This document shows, in pieces, positions 32,300-44,950 of a stretch of 64,000 nucleotides of DNA. Source of the stretch: Onthophagus taurus (taxonomy: Eukaryota > Arthropoda > Insecta > Coleoptera > Scarabaeidae); NCBI RefSeq assembly GCF_036711975.1, contig NC_091971.1, positions 20,777,501 to 20,841,500 of the forward strand. The letters run 5' to 3'. The notes beneath the pieces are model-generated. The model searched no databases and was not told the origin of the DNA. It saw nothing but the letters and a program-made list of their open reading frames with translations. A program made the position numbers and the translations under genes. Positions within the stretch are counted from its first letter, which is position 1; each line of letters starts with the position of its first letter.

Positions 32300-33960
32300 G
32301 TTTTCTTTGCATTTGCATCAACATGCCTACATCAAAGGTAAATCTGTGGATACCGCCCTACACATGGTGGTGGAGCGCATCGTGCAAGCAGTGCTAGGAA
32401 GCATAGTTGTTCAGGCTAAGGCTTTCGCCTTGAACACGAGTACAGAGAGCTGTGGCTAAACGCTGCCCACAAGGTGGAGTACTCTCACCGCTTCTCTGGT
32501 GCTTAACGGTTGATGATCCCATTCGCGAGTTCAATAATAAACATCTCTTCATAGTCGGTTACGCCGATGACGATTTTCTTTGTTACATGAATGCAGCAGG
32601 CGTTTAAGCCTGTTGAACGATGGTGTTTAGAACATACCCTTTCTGTTAATCCTAAAAAGACTGAGATTGTTCTCTTCACTAAACAGAAGAAACTGGGACA
32701 CTTAACACCACCCAATTGCTGCAATAATTCATTAACCTTTGCTCCAGAGGTGAAATATCTTGGTGTTATCTTGGACAAATGAGTAATTCGCACATTAATC
32801 ACACATTAGTTGCAAAACCAAAAAAGCAACGATTGTACTGACCCAGTGTCGAAGGACAATTGGAAATATTTGGGGATTAACTCCGAGGGTTACAATGTGG
32901 ATCTACACCTATGTGACAAGACCGATGGCAGCTTACGGAGCCATAGTTTGGTGCTCAGCACTAAAACATGTATATAGTGCTAAATTGCTGCATCAATTGC
33001 AACGACTAGCCCGCCTGTTAATTACGGGCGCTATGAAATCGACACCCCGAGACATTTTTATCAGGGAGGTGACCGTGATGGCGTTGCTCCGATTGCGATC
33101 AGTGGACAACACGCTGGTTGTAAAAATGGGAATAGTCCGTAGCGAGCTCTGGAAGCTGTTCATAAACAACCTCCTGTCAACGCAGACTATATCATACCTA
33201 CTGTCTTAAGCAAGCCACACTTTGGCATTGAAATGGCTGCACCGTTTAATTTCGCTAGTGTCGCACTGCACGATTCCTCAAGCCGAAATAACTGCTATGA
33301 ACATGGCAGCCAATGTGATCATCGACTCCATTAAAGTCGGCAGAAACGTTGTAATCTGCACTGACAGCAGACAGGCTATGCTGGCGGTTGGTAGGCATCG
33401 AACTACATCATCGTTAGTGAAGTCCTGTCGGCAATCACTTGAGGACGCAAACGTATATAACAAGGTCACGATAAAGTGACGAAAAGGACATATAGGAATT
33501 AAGGGAATTAACCGTTTGTACCACTAATGAAGCTTTTTCCGATAGATAGAATGAAACAGCAGTAGGTGCCTTTGCAAAGAAAACTCTGCTCTACCCTGAC
33601 CGGAAGAGATCTACTCAGTTCCTAAGGAAATCTAAAAGTGACTTGACGCTCCTCACCCACTTCCTAACCGGACACTGCAGGTTACGTAAGCACATGTTCT
33701 ACATGAAGCTGGCGAATACATCCCTCTGTAGAGGGTATGAAATGGAAGACGAGACTCATATTGTTTGTGACTGTCCCAACCTCGAGTACTTAAGGGAATC
33801 CACTTTTGACGTACCTTGGCCCCAAATTTCGGATATAAGGATCATTACAACATTGAGCTGGTTTTCTGTCCCTGGAATGAATTGTTAATTGTGGGGATTT
33901 ACAAAGAGCCCATTGGGGCCTAAGTGTTGTGAAAAAATTCGCGCCCACGTGAAACTACAT
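32300..33960 (+). mobile_element. LINE with RNase H domain (I/LOA-like), decayed
   Basis: RT portions are broken, with an AYIKGKSVDTALH start near 32330, a VGYADD box near 32560 and KYLGVILDK at 32755. The thumb and linker read MWIYTYVTRPMAAYGAIVW (32895 on). An RNase H domain follows with the conserved acidic positions visible in PQAEITAMNMAAN and VICTDSRQAMLAV. It closes with a Cys/His knuckle (ETHIVCDCPNLEYLR) near 33750. RNase H downstream of RT is characteristic of the I, LOA and R1-like groups. Several stops, so inactive. Confidence 0.75.
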
Positions 33961-36683
33961 ACATACAGATAAAGTAGGTAGACATACAATCGGTTCATTT
34001 TGCTCAAGTAAACCGGTAGATATAGGATTAATTCCCTGAAGGCATGTTGTTGCAAGCAAAGGAATGGATAATCCTAAACATTCCGAAATCCACCGGGTTA
34101 CTACGCAAGACATCATTTGAAGCGTAAAAAAACTACTAAATAATCCGGAAAACTGAAAGTCGGCGTAAGTTTATCCACATCCGCGATAGAATATTCAGGC
34201 CCTATGCCCGATTGTCCACGACGATGAGAAATCCCTACTATGACTGCCACAAATAATAAGAATATTGGATTTCTTGCTAGACTTTTCGTTTTGGATATTA
34301 GCGGCACCGTTGGATCATAATCCGCACAATCCACCAACCAGATATTTACTTTTTTGGTGAAATCTTTTTTTTGTAATGTAGCTAGAATTTCGTTTATTTT
34401 AGATATATCTCATTTACATTTAATCTCCTTTTTTTAAGCAGTGAATTATTTCTATTTTTATATCTTTCCGTTTAGTTCTTTTACCTTAACTCCCATTTTC
34501 GTTCGCACTAATATCATATCATTATATACCTTATTAATTCTTAATTTACCCTTGATTAGCTCCTTTCTAAATGTAGGGTGGTAAAGTTTCGGTATAAAAA
34601 GTCACCAAGGTTTATTCGTTGTATTTACTGCTTTTAATTTTTTTTTAATACCGTTTACTACAGCTAAGAGTTAATATTTTCATTCAACATTGTATTCTTT
34701 TCTTCTTGCTGCACCATTTTCCAACTCTTTGGATATATAAGCAGACTGTTTCGTGGAGGTGTTATTGAAGAAAGTTGTTTAGCATTCTTCTTCACTACAT
34801 ATATGTTTGTGTTACTATAAAACTGGATAAATAATTGTCTTGGCTTCCCCGGCTAAGAAAATTACAGTAATATATGGTGTTTACGCTTTTAGATAGTAAG
34901 TATAGATTGCATCAACCTCGGAAGTTGTGTAAGTTATACTGTAGTGAAGAGTATATTCAAGGCTATGATCGACCAAACAGAATCCATCACGACCATAATT
35001 AGCAGAGTCTTAATGGATTGTTTCACCAATGCTTTTTCCGCGTCCATTTCCCCTACGGCTGCTGAAGCAAGATATGATCAATAGAAAAGGTGATAACTCG
35101 CCAAAAGCTTTTACAGCTTTTATAGGATATACTGCCATACCCAGCATATTCTCCTTCTGATTATTATTTGTTCCGGTCTTTATTGATGTTCAAGGGTCTG
35201 GTCGAAACGTATGTGATATGGTTCATGTGAGGATTCTTCCATCCAATCTATCCACTTACAAGGGAAGTAACACAACTGTGTTACTGTGCCCCTGAGTTGA
35301 GTTTTAGATGTTGATAGTTTGGGGAAAGGTACATTTTCACATATATTTCGAAAACGAAAAGTGCTATCAAAGTTTGGTAAATTGAAACTGATATTCCTTT
35401 TTAATAATTTTCATTTGATGTATCATACATACACTACAGGGTGAAAGGAGCGAACTACCCTTATTTTTTCGGGTTTATTTAAAAACCGCCCTATCGATTT
35501 TGATGGTGTTAAAAAATATACTTGTAGTGCATTCAAATACATATATTAATTAAGTGTTTTTCTCATTCGTCGTAGATCAACCCCAGCGATGTTACGAGGG
35601 TTAACATGTAACTTCCTTTGTTAGTGAAAGTGTTATGCGGGGTTCCAATGGATAGAATTATTTTGTTATCTACTCTATAGTTACTCTCTTACTGATTGGA
35701 ATTGGAGGACGAGGCACGACGGAGTTTAGAGCCATTTGTAGGTGATCTGCGAGCGAAAACTTAGTGAAAACATACCTCATTTTCTTCTAATAGTAATGAA
35801 GCTAATGTTGGTGACGCACATATAATTTTTTCATTATCAATTAACATCATGTTGTCGTCAGTAGAAGGAGTATCCAATATTCAAACTCCCAATTGAATGA
35901 AAGATACTCTATAAGCTTTGCTAACCCTGTATGATTAATAGGATTCAGGCTTTTGTGTAAGACTTGGATTTTTCCGCTTTTCGTTGCTATTGTTCCAATG
36001 AAGATATTGAGAAGATCGTATGGCTTTTTATTTGTAAATTCTTCATAAAAATTGTTATTTGTTTCAATACCTTGTACGGTAAATTTAAGATATTTAAGTC
36101 ATAATATGTGTCAAAAAAAACCACATAAAAATGTACATTGATTTTTCTATATTACAATTAGTAATTGAAACAAAGCTGATATGCTAAAAATATGTGTAGA
36201 AATATGTTCAGAAATGAATCAACATAACGAATTTTACACTAATTTTACAAGGTATTACAATTCCAGTGAAAAGGGGTCTCTTCAAAAACTTTTTAAGAAT
36301 TGTTCTCAATTGTTTTCAAACAAAAATTGCTTATCAACAAGCTTGCATATCTGCTACAGCTTCACCTTTAATTTAGGATACAAAGGTCGCACAGACATTT
36401 TTGTTTCTCAATTGATAACAAAACTAAACATCTAGGAAGAATACCCTCTTCAAGTTTAATGATGATTTATACTTTTTTATCTGATAAAGGTACGTAATGA
36501 TAAAGTTTGTATCAGTTTGGCTTAAAATTGTAATCAAGGTTAAGTCTCTGATGAAATAGCGATTTTTATTGGGACCATTTATATCTACATCTACAATATA
36601 AGAAAAACCATCATTACAAAAGCATATGAAAAAAATCATAAAAGGTATCCAAGAGCATTATATATTATTTATCTAATTATTTT
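33961..36683. other. No gene recognised
   Basis: About 2.7 kb of AT-rich sequence between the LINE and CRAL-TRIO B. ORFs at 34113-34337 and 36181-36435 have no motif or splice support. Probably old transposon debris. Confidence 0.4.
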
Positions 36684-37848
36684 TTAATCGACGTTTAATT
36701 TTCTAAACGATCCTTCAATACCAAAAAGATCAGACTCGGTTTTTGGTTTTCCAACTCGTTTCGATTCATCCGATCTGTATTTCTCATCATCTTTAAACCA
36801 CGCAGCTCTACTCTCAATCTTAGTTTTCCACTCATCTATAAATCGAAATAAATGTTAACCTTAATGAAATTATATAAAAAAGTAATTTTACCAATTAAAT
36901 TTTGTATTGGACCAGCATCACCACCATATTCAGTTGGAAGAATTGATTTTGGAACATGATTATACATTTCTTCAAGATTGGATGTTCTATGCATCAGCAT
37001 CTGTATTCAAGAATTAAATTTTGTGACAAAATTCGAAAATTAAAATGATTAAAGATTACCCTTCTTTGCATTTTGTCCTTCATAAAAGGTTTCATCATAT
37101 TATACATAGTGTCGAAAACTGAAGGTGGATTGAAAACGTGCATAACTTTTGGACGTTGAGGAAAGGCTCCTTCAAAGAACATCATTGCTTTCTTCATGAT
37201 TGTCAAATCCATATGTGTCAAAAAAGACATAGTTATACCGCTAGCATCTTGAAATCCAACCATTCCACCAACAGTTATTTGATCATCTTCGTGCAACAAA
37301 GTGTCAGCAATCATCATATTCAATTTGAATAAATTTTTCATTTTATGAACAGCCGGGTCTGCCACAAAAAATCTGAATAAAAGATATCTGGGACTATCTG
37401 GACCAGCTGGTTTTAACGGAAGAATAACTCTATAAAAATAATGATAGCAATTAAATAAGAATGTGTAATTAAAAAGTTCCTACCCCAATTTTAGAAGTGC
37501 TTGAAGTTCAGGTAAGAAAGGATCCCTATTGTCAAAAAATTCCGGGATTAAAGTCCTCATCGTGTAAAGGTTTTCAAATTTATTTTTAGTTTTTTCTAAA
37601 CTAAATTTACATCCTCTTAAGAAAGTTAAAATAAATTGATCATCTAGGAATAAATGTTATAAAAGAATTTATTTCGTGTTCTTTTAATTGTTACAATAAA
37701 TAAACTCACCCATTATTGGATTAAGATGCCTTTGTTGCTTAAGCCATTCTTTAATTATGTTAATATCGTCTTGAATCCTTTTAGGATCTTCATTTAATTC
37801 AGCGATTGCTTTCGCTTGCAATTCTTTGGAAAGCGGTCGAATAGCCAT
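36684..37848 (-). CDS. CRAL-TRIO domain protein B
   Basis: Five exons: 37848-37710, 37643-37484, 37429-37060, 37000-36892, 36835-36684, summing to 310 codons (309 aa) with consistent phases. The start is at [13 protein letters not shown] because copies A and C begin at the equivalent MSVRPL and MSIRPL; an in-frame ATG at 37911 would add 21 residues with no counterpart. CRAL-TRIO_N ([32 protein letters not shown]) is followed by the lipid-binding domain ([42 protein letters not shown]). It is closest to copy C in sequence and exon lengths, and both share an extra intron absent from A. Confidence 0.9.
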
Positions 37849-38508
37849 TTCTAATGCAGACTTTTCCAAGATCTTTTTCGATGTTGCACCACTCAATGTT
37901 ACACGTGTCAATAAACTTTACTACTCCTGAATTTTCAATATCAGTAACCGTCAGCTTTTGTGTATTATCAAATTATCAGATAAGTGTATTTTTAGGGATT
38001 TTATTGATAATAATTACTATAATAAAAAAAGATGCTCTTTGTATCGTTTAATTTAAAGTATTATAAAAAAATCGTTAGGTATGTTTTTTAAAATAATATG
38101 TTTAAATGTAATCTATAGTTTTTTATCAAAAATAGAATCAATATTTTTAAATTAAAAAAAAATGTTTTGTTTCAAAAATATTAGTTATTTTTAAGTTACA
38201 AAAAATCTTCAGATAATGAATAAATAGTTTATTTATTGTTATGTTAATTCATCAACTCGTTAATCATTTCATTTCAAATCGTTTTGTAATGTTGTGTAAT
38301 GTCGCCATCATCAATTGAATAGTAAAACTGATTGTATTTAGCGGAGTTCCAAACCATTGTAGGTAGATGCAAGAAAATATTTAAAGTTAATTGAAAGACT
38401 TGTTGGAGTCTACAGATAATAATAAATCTTTATTGACAATTTGTGAAAAGGTAATTAAATTTACTTTTCTCAGTATTGTACTTTTGAAACTGGTTTTATT
38501 AATAATTA

Positions 38509-38547
38509 AGTCTTACTAGTTTCGGCCCATGGCCATCCTCAGAAACT
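38509..38547 (-). ncRNA. Hammerhead-ribozyme-like motif
   Basis: Minus strand: AGTTT, CTGAGGA, T, GGCC-ATG-GGCC stem, GAAAC, TA, GTA, AGACT. The outer AGTTT and AGACT can pair as stem I (with one wobble). Compared with the textbook core there is one extra T between the CTGANGA box and stem II. Confidence 0.4.
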
Positions 38548-38559
38548 AATTTTACAAGA

Positions 38560-39050
38560 GTTCACAAAAAGGTCATATCGCAAAGTATTAAGTTCATAAA
38601 TGTAATTTTATTATTCAAATAAAATTCTTTTAAGTTTAAGACGAAATAACAAGTTAACACGTTAAAATTGAAGAATGTTCTTCAATTAAACAACTGTTAA
38701 AATGGATTTTAATTATAATTATTTATTGACAATCCTACAAACAATACAGAATTATATAAATAAAATAATAATAATAATGCAAAAACAATCATTAATGCTA
38801 AGGATTGCGAAAAAAGACGAGCCAATATGTACCCATGCAATGTAGATACTATTGTTTTTCATCGCCCCTCAAAACGAGAAAAATAAAAAGTAAAATATAT
38901 AATATGAATACATGAGAGAAAATATAGCCATAGGATATTTGTATAAAATGATGCGATGAAACATACATACAGTGTGCAGAATACATCTTTGGGGCATATT
39001 TAGCCAGCTAGTCCACTATCAAGTATGAGACACCCTAGTTCGGCCTTCAA
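38560..39050. other. No gene recognised
   Basis: AT-rich flank between the hammerhead-like motif and the LINE remnant; nothing supported. Confidence 0.35.
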
Positions 39051-40060
39051 GACCGTATTCTGCACGTATCTACACTATCTAGACAGAGCACATCGCCAAA
39101 ATTAAGCCATGCAGCAATCTAAGGGTGGACCTTAGATCGCTATCCAATACAACTACCAAATTACGTGCATTTTTAAGAATGTCCAACTTTATTGGCGTTG
39201 ATGACGATATTTAAATTATCTCTGATTGATTCAAATATCCTATCATTCGCAAACAGCACAGCAATAGATTTTTTGGATTAATCTGTAAACATAGTTTGTT
39301 GGCTTCACTGGTAAGTGCACCCAGATCAGAATTTATTCGTTTTTAAGCAACATTAATAGAATTTATGTGTAAACTATAGAGTAACTGAGTATCGTCAGCG
39401 TACATATAAGCTGAGCAGTGTTGGAACGTATTACACTGTCGAGATGTGTATATCAAAAATAGGATCAGACACAACACCGACCCCTGGGGACTACCGGACT
39501 GCTCACTGTTAAATTTGATAAACTGTGCGCGACCCGTGACATAAGATCATCAGCGCTATCGGAGAACCTGACATGGTGCAATAATGCAAGCAGGGTATCA
39601 TGATGGAGTGTATAGAAAGCTTTGAAGAAGTCAAGCAAGGCGTTAGTTTACGCTAGCTACAGCTAGTTTATCATCTCGCGCCGAAATGATGTCATCTACA
39701 ACATCTAATAACGCCGTGGTATAACTAAAACCCGACTAAACCCTGATAGTTTTGGGGTAAAATATTGAAATTATCCAAATATGTTCGTAAGCGAGTAGCC
39801 ACAATCTTTTCAAAAATTTTTGATAAAATAGGTAGAATGCTTAATACTCCTCAAATCATTTAACTCCCTGGGATTATTTACTTTTGCAGTGGGTATAACT
39901 ACAGCAAGTTTCCACTGATCAGGAATAATTGAAAACTTGATACACCAATTAAAGATATGACACAAATAGGGCAAAATTGCTGTACAATACAATTGTAACA
40001 TCCTCAGGCTATACAATTCAGAGTTTTACAAATTTCCTTCTCATCAGTCAATGAGATCTG
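39050..40060 (-). mobile_element. LINE reverse transcriptase remnant
   Basis: Minus-strand pieces in order: ILPILSKIFEKIVATRL and RTYLDNFNILPQN (RT block with the FEK..ATRL helix), a degenerate SG..QGS.L loop, a MYADDTQLLY catalytic box near 39400, and INPKKSIAVLF-type sequence after it. Multiple frameshifts. Jockey/CR1-like, clade not certain. Confidence 0.65.
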
Positions 40061-41418
40061 GAAACATTCGCTAACTTGAGGGATTACGGTAGAACCCAAT
40101 CTAAAAATAATATCAATATTCTCCTTCATAACAGTTTGAGTTGACAAAAAAAATGGTTAATTGAATTAGCTGAGCCAATATGAACAGGAACATTTTATGA
40201 GCGATTTTTATTTAGAACTACACCGAATGTAACAAAAGCATTCCACATCTCACGAGCTCGCTTATCTCGAAGGAAATGATGTATAGACCGGTAGTATAGT
40301 TGCGTACCTAATTGTTTATAATAGTTGAAATTATTATCATTTGTATCCTTTGTACAAAAAATGTATAAACAAAATCGTTCAATCTTCTGTATAGTTCCAC
40401 TGCAGAGATAAGTTAACATTGCCAGATTTTAGTTAATATTTGGATATTTGGAGTACATTTTCATGATAACAACGATAACGAACCTTATCTACCAATTAGT
40501 AACTTGAAGTATTCACCATTTCTGAATAAAGATAGCAGCAAGTTGGGACAATAATAAAACAGATTGCTTCCTAGTACAGTATGTACTTAATTTACAAGAA
40601 TTATCAGGACAAGATAATCAAACAGAGATTCCCGTCAATTTAAGAAGTCTGTTTTGTACGGCAATTTGATGATAAACCTGATTATATTTATAAATTACTC
40701 TATAATAAGTCACGTGAATAGAAATGGTGATATGGTGATTTATTTTAAGAAAAATATTTGTTGTTTTCTTTCTTACAGCATTCGGTTGCTGAAATGTACT
40801 CCGCCTCGATTGTGGAAAGTACAACAATTGACTACTTCCAACTTACAGATCCAACATTAAACATTATTATAAAATCCAAATACTTTTTCGAGTATTGACA
40901 CAATCGATAATTTCGATCATTGACACCTAGTTCAAACCCTCTTACAATTAGTCTAGCCTTAAATGTTCCATACCCCTTTAATTTAAAAATCCAGTTATAA
41001 TATTTTCTGATCGTCTCTTACTTCAATTTATTTTATTTGCCAAAACATCGTTTTCTTCTAGTGATAGTGTTTGCTCTTTTATAGCATTAATCACCTGTGT
41101 TTTCTTTCTGTCCTTCGTTTCCCTTTTTAGCTTTTCTAGTTCATTTTGTCCGTTTGAGTCATCTATCAAGATTTACACTTGTTATGTTCAAAAACTACAT
41201 CTTTAGAGATAACGAGTTTTCTCTTATAATGGATACTGTACGGTGTGTTGTTGTTGTTGAATCCTTCATTAGTTATTAAAGCTTTTGCTTTTCCATTATT
41301 CTTTCTGCTCTCTTATCCTTGTTTCCGCCTTCCTTGTGGTTTAGCATGTAAGATTTTCTTCGACATATATGTGTCTGGTAGTCATTCCATATGACCCACC
41401 CATTGCAAACGCATGACC
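40061..41418. other. No gene recognised
   Basis: Short ORFs only (for example 40195-40419, 40618-40860), without domain or splice context. Probable transposon debris. Confidence 0.35.
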
Positions 41419-41715
41419 TCATTTGTAGTCATGAAAACTAGTTCTTCTAGTTCTGCAACAGTTGGTATAATTCAAAGTTGTATCTGCATCGCCATATTTT
41501 GTTCTCACACGTACCATTGAAAATCGTGTGAAAGACTTTTCTCCCGAAAATCTCGAAGAAGAGCAGGAGGTCGGCATCTTGCCTACTAATTGTCCATACC
41601 TCCGTATCACACATAACCACGGGTAGTATAAAGATCCATTTACACTTAGCGGTGATGTGACCGTGACGTGATTTTACCTGCCGTAATAAGAATAGCGACC
41701 GGGGCATTTTTGGCA
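41419..41715 (-). mobile_element. LINE C-terminal fragment
   Basis: Reads CKWIFILPVVMCDTEVWTIS, then ADLLLFFEIFGRKVFHTIF and WRCRYNFELYQL. This is the well-known C-terminal pattern (L.PV..YG.E.WT....D...L..FERK.LR.I.G...W..R.N.ELY.L) of LINE polyproteins. Confidence 0.7.
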
Positions 41716-41777
41716 ATTCAAATTTATTTGAATTGCCAAAAGATTAAACATTACTATTCGGCCAAATAGTAATGTTT
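41708..41777. repeat. Two adjacent perfect hairpins
   Basis: Arms 41708-41723 and 41726-41741 (16 bp, 2-nt loop) are perfect inverses, and 41746-41758 and 41765-41777 form a second 13-bp perfect stem with a 6-nt loop. They precede the hammerhead-like motif at 41829. Confidence 0.85.
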
Positions 41778-41828
41778 GGGAAATTTAAATTAAACTCTTA
41801 AAGCCTCTGTTTGTTTATATTAAATGTA

Positions 41829-41874
41829 CTTGGTACTGGTTTCGATCAATTAATAATGATCATCATCAGCCAAA
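41829..41874 (-). ncRNA. Hammerhead-ribozyme-like motif
   Basis: Minus strand: TTTGG, CTGATGA, T, GATC...GATC stem with a 9-nt loop, GAAAC, CA, GTA, CCAAG. Outer TTTGG and CCAAG pair as stem I. Same layout as the motifs at 38509 and 45379. Confidence 0.45.
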
Positions 41875-42329
41875 TAGTCAACATTGAAGAACATCGATAA
41901 TTATAATATATAATAAGTTAAAACATGTTAATACAATTTAAAAACACATACATATAAATAAAATAATATTGAGTGCACTTTAAACGACAACCAACTAAAA
42001 TTCAAATTTAGGCAAAGCACTTCAACGTGGTTCATTGAATGTTCCAGCAGAATCTCAGATACCAAACACAAATTTTTAAATACTTGATGCTATATAAGGC
42101 ATGACCATACAGTTTGGGTAGTATGATGCTCTCATAAGCGGACTTGATGTTGATCATTCTCTAAGATCGGGCATAAAACAAATATTTGGTCCGTAGTTGA
42201 TCTACCTGGCCGAAATTCAATTTTCAATCTCATCACATACTCTTTTAACAAAATTCTAACCTCATGTACTCCAATGATTTTGTTTTATTATATCAACAAT
42301 AATTTTATTACGTTCATGTCCTCACTTAT

Positions 42330-42930
42330 GTCCTATTTTAATTTTTTTAACTTATGTGTTAAGTTTTATAGCGCACATACGATAGTTGTCATATTCGGGT
42401 TTGCTACCTTACGAATCACAAGATAAGGTTCTTTGTATGATGGCATCATTTCCCTAGACTATCCTGTAGCTGTCGTATCTCGTCTAATCAAACCCAAATC
42501 TCCTAGTTCCGAGGTTTTTAATGTTTTATGTCACCTCTCTTTCTGTTTTTGTTGTACTTTTTCGATGTTTCCTATCGGTTAATCCCGTAATCTTGGTCTT
42601 CTTCAAGAGCCATAATTACAAGGTTTCGTAAAATATTGCGGGGGTAAAATCCAAATATAAGTTCATAAGATGTCTTTTGGGTACTCTTGTTTTTCATAGT
42701 GTTTAAAGTGAATGGAATTTTTCGTAGCTTAGTTTTCTTCTTACTGTCATTATTAGGTATTCGGTTAAATTTTTCCACCTGTCCGTTACCTATGGGGATT
42801 GCAGTTGCATTTTTGATATGCTCTACGTCGGTAGCTCAGCAGAAATGAGCAAAAAGTAATTTCTTTGATAATTTATAGTCAATTCGTTTAGTTTTTCGTA
42901 TTGTTCATTGCTCCCAGATGATTTCTGTAG
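42330..42930 (-). mobile_element. Ty3/gypsy-type integrase remnant
   Basis: The minus strand gives EHIKNATAIPIGNGQVEKFNR with a frame change (the H...AY.PQGNGQVER.NR block around the catalytic Glu). It continues with LRKIPFTLNTMKNKS and SYELIFGFYPRN, and a C-terminal GDLGLIRRDTTATG-like stretch with MMPSYKEPYLVIRKV (integrase tail). No LTRs found nearby. Fragment only. Confidence 0.65.
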
Positions 42931-43777
42931 TATCTCTTTACGATTTGCAAAATATGAAAGTGAATGTTTCGCCAGTCGCCACGTACCTACCTGTTAAAAA
43001 TGAATAGAACAACATTTATACATAGTTACTACAAGAAGTTGATTTCAGCTGCGTAGTGTAAAAAGAAGTGCATTTTTGCTTGTTATTCATAAAAACGTCG
43101 TCATCTTCGTTATCGAATCATATACTGTTAGTGCCACTCAACTTAACTGATGATGATGAAGTTGTTAAGAACAAGGATGAGGGGGCTCGATGGAGCATCA
43201 TAAGCATCATCTAAATAGTTATTATCCTTCAACTATCCAGTACTTTCACCATTTCAATACAGCATTTCAAAACTGCCTCTACAACCAAGTGACCAACCAG
43301 TAAAGCTATAAAGAGATTATTGATAGAGATTACAGATGAGTTTCTAGCTCATACCACAAAGCTAAAAATGTGAAGATGCAAGCAAACGAAGCAGAGAGTT
43401 GCTTATAAAAATGTACAGGTAATAAGACCTCAAAATGTTCTTACTCAACATGATACTGGAATTGGAAGAATGAAGTGATTTTCAGATTAAATTGTTTAAA
43501 TGACCAGTTTTTGTATTAATTTCCCGGCGCGAGCCCCGGACGTTATTATTCCACACAATACTCTCATTATAGTAATAAAGGGCACATAATACACATAATA
43601 TTAATTTACAAACTATATTTATCAATTGAAAATAACTGAAATTATAGTTATTCCGTTTGTTACAAATTACATGCCTCGCTCTAACAAATTAACTATGTAC
43701 ATTAATAAGTTAAAAAGCATAAAACATATCCGAACAATAAGAATATTGTAATAGCAAAGCAAGAATCAATCTATGTT
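42931..43777. other. No gene recognised
   Basis: About 850 bp between the integrase remnant and CRAL-TRIO C; no supported feature. Confidence 0.4.
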
Positions 43778-44950
43778 TTAATCAACATTTAATTTTCTAA
43801 ATGATCCTTCAATTCCAAAAAGATCAGATTCAGTTTTTGGTTTTCCAACTCGTTTTGATTCATCTGATTTATACTGTTCATCATCTTTAAACCAAGCTGC
43901 TCTACTTTCAACCTTCTTTTTCCATTCATCTATTATACGAAATAAGCATGAACATAAATTACACTACTTTAATAAAGTAACTATTCATATTACCAACTAA
44001 ATTTTGAACTGGGCCAGCATCACCACCATATTCAGTGGGAAGAATCGATTTTGGCACATGTTTGTACATTTCTTCAAGATTGGATGTTCTATGCAACATC
44101 ATCTAAACAAGAAATAAATTATGACATCATTTAGAAATTGGAGTTAAAAATTAAAAACATTTAAGATTACCCTTTTTTGCATTTTTTCCTTAATAAAAGG
44201 TTTCATCATGTTATAGATTGTGTCGAAAACTGAAGGAGGATTAAAAAAGTGCATAACTTTAGGGCGTTGTGGAAAAGCTCCTTCAAAGAACATCATTGCT
44301 TTCTTCATGATTGGTAAATCCATATGTGTCAGCATGGATACGGTTATACCACTGGCATCTTGAAATCCAACCATTCCTCCAACGGTTATCTGATCATCTT
44401 CATCCAACAAAATATCAGAAATCATCATATTTAATTTAAATAAATTTCTGACTTTATGAATAGCTGGATCTGCTAACCAGAATCTGTATAAAATATACCT
44501 TGGACTATCTGGCCCGGCTGATTTTAAAGGAAGATAAGCTCTGAAAAGATATTTAAAAATTTAAAAAAATGTTTAATTAAATAAAAATAATTCGTACCCA
44601 ATTTTTAAAAGTGCCTGAAGTTCAGGTAAAAAAGGATCTCTATTTTCAAAAAATTCCGGAATTAAAGTCCTCATTGTGTAGAAATTTTCAAATTTTAATT
44701 TAGTTTTTTCTAAACTAAATTTACATCCTCTTAAGAAAGTTAAAATGAATTGATCATCTACAAAGAATTGTTATACAAGAATTTTTTAATTATGATAATA
44801 AATAAACTCACCCATTCTTGCATTAAAATGCCTTTGTTGTTTAAGCCATTCTTTAATTATATTAATATCTTCTTGAATCCTCTTGGGATTTTCATTTAAT
44901 TCAGCGATTGCTTTCGCTTGTAATTCCTTGGAAAGTGGTCGAATAGACAT
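43778..44950 (-). CDS. CRAL-TRIO domain protein C
   Basis: Five exons: 44950-44812, 44757-44598, 44540-44171, 44102-43994, 43929-43778. Each has the same length as its counterpart in gene B, totalling 309 aa. CRAL-TRIO_N ([26 protein letters not shown]) leads into the lipid-binding domain ([45 protein letters not shown]) and the shared tail [15 protein letters not shown]. Visibly the youngest duplicate with B; introns are short (40-75 bp) as in the whole cluster. It should bind and move a hydrophobic ligand in the cytosol, identity unknown. No disabling change seen. Confidence 0.9.

Noticed and set aside
34113..34337. Minus-strand 74-codon ORF
   Set aside because: No domain, no splice context and no neighbouring exons; treated as chance.
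36181..36435. Plus-strand 84-codon ORF
   Set aside because: No recognisable motif; lies in repeat-rich flank of CRAL-TRIO B.
37848..37911. Upstream ATG extending CRAL-TRIO B by 21 residues
   Set aside because: Copies A and C start at the equivalent internal Met and the extension has no counterpart.
43150..43175. CTGATGATGATG as a further ribozyme motif
   Set aside because: No GAAAC box or pairing stems follow within range.
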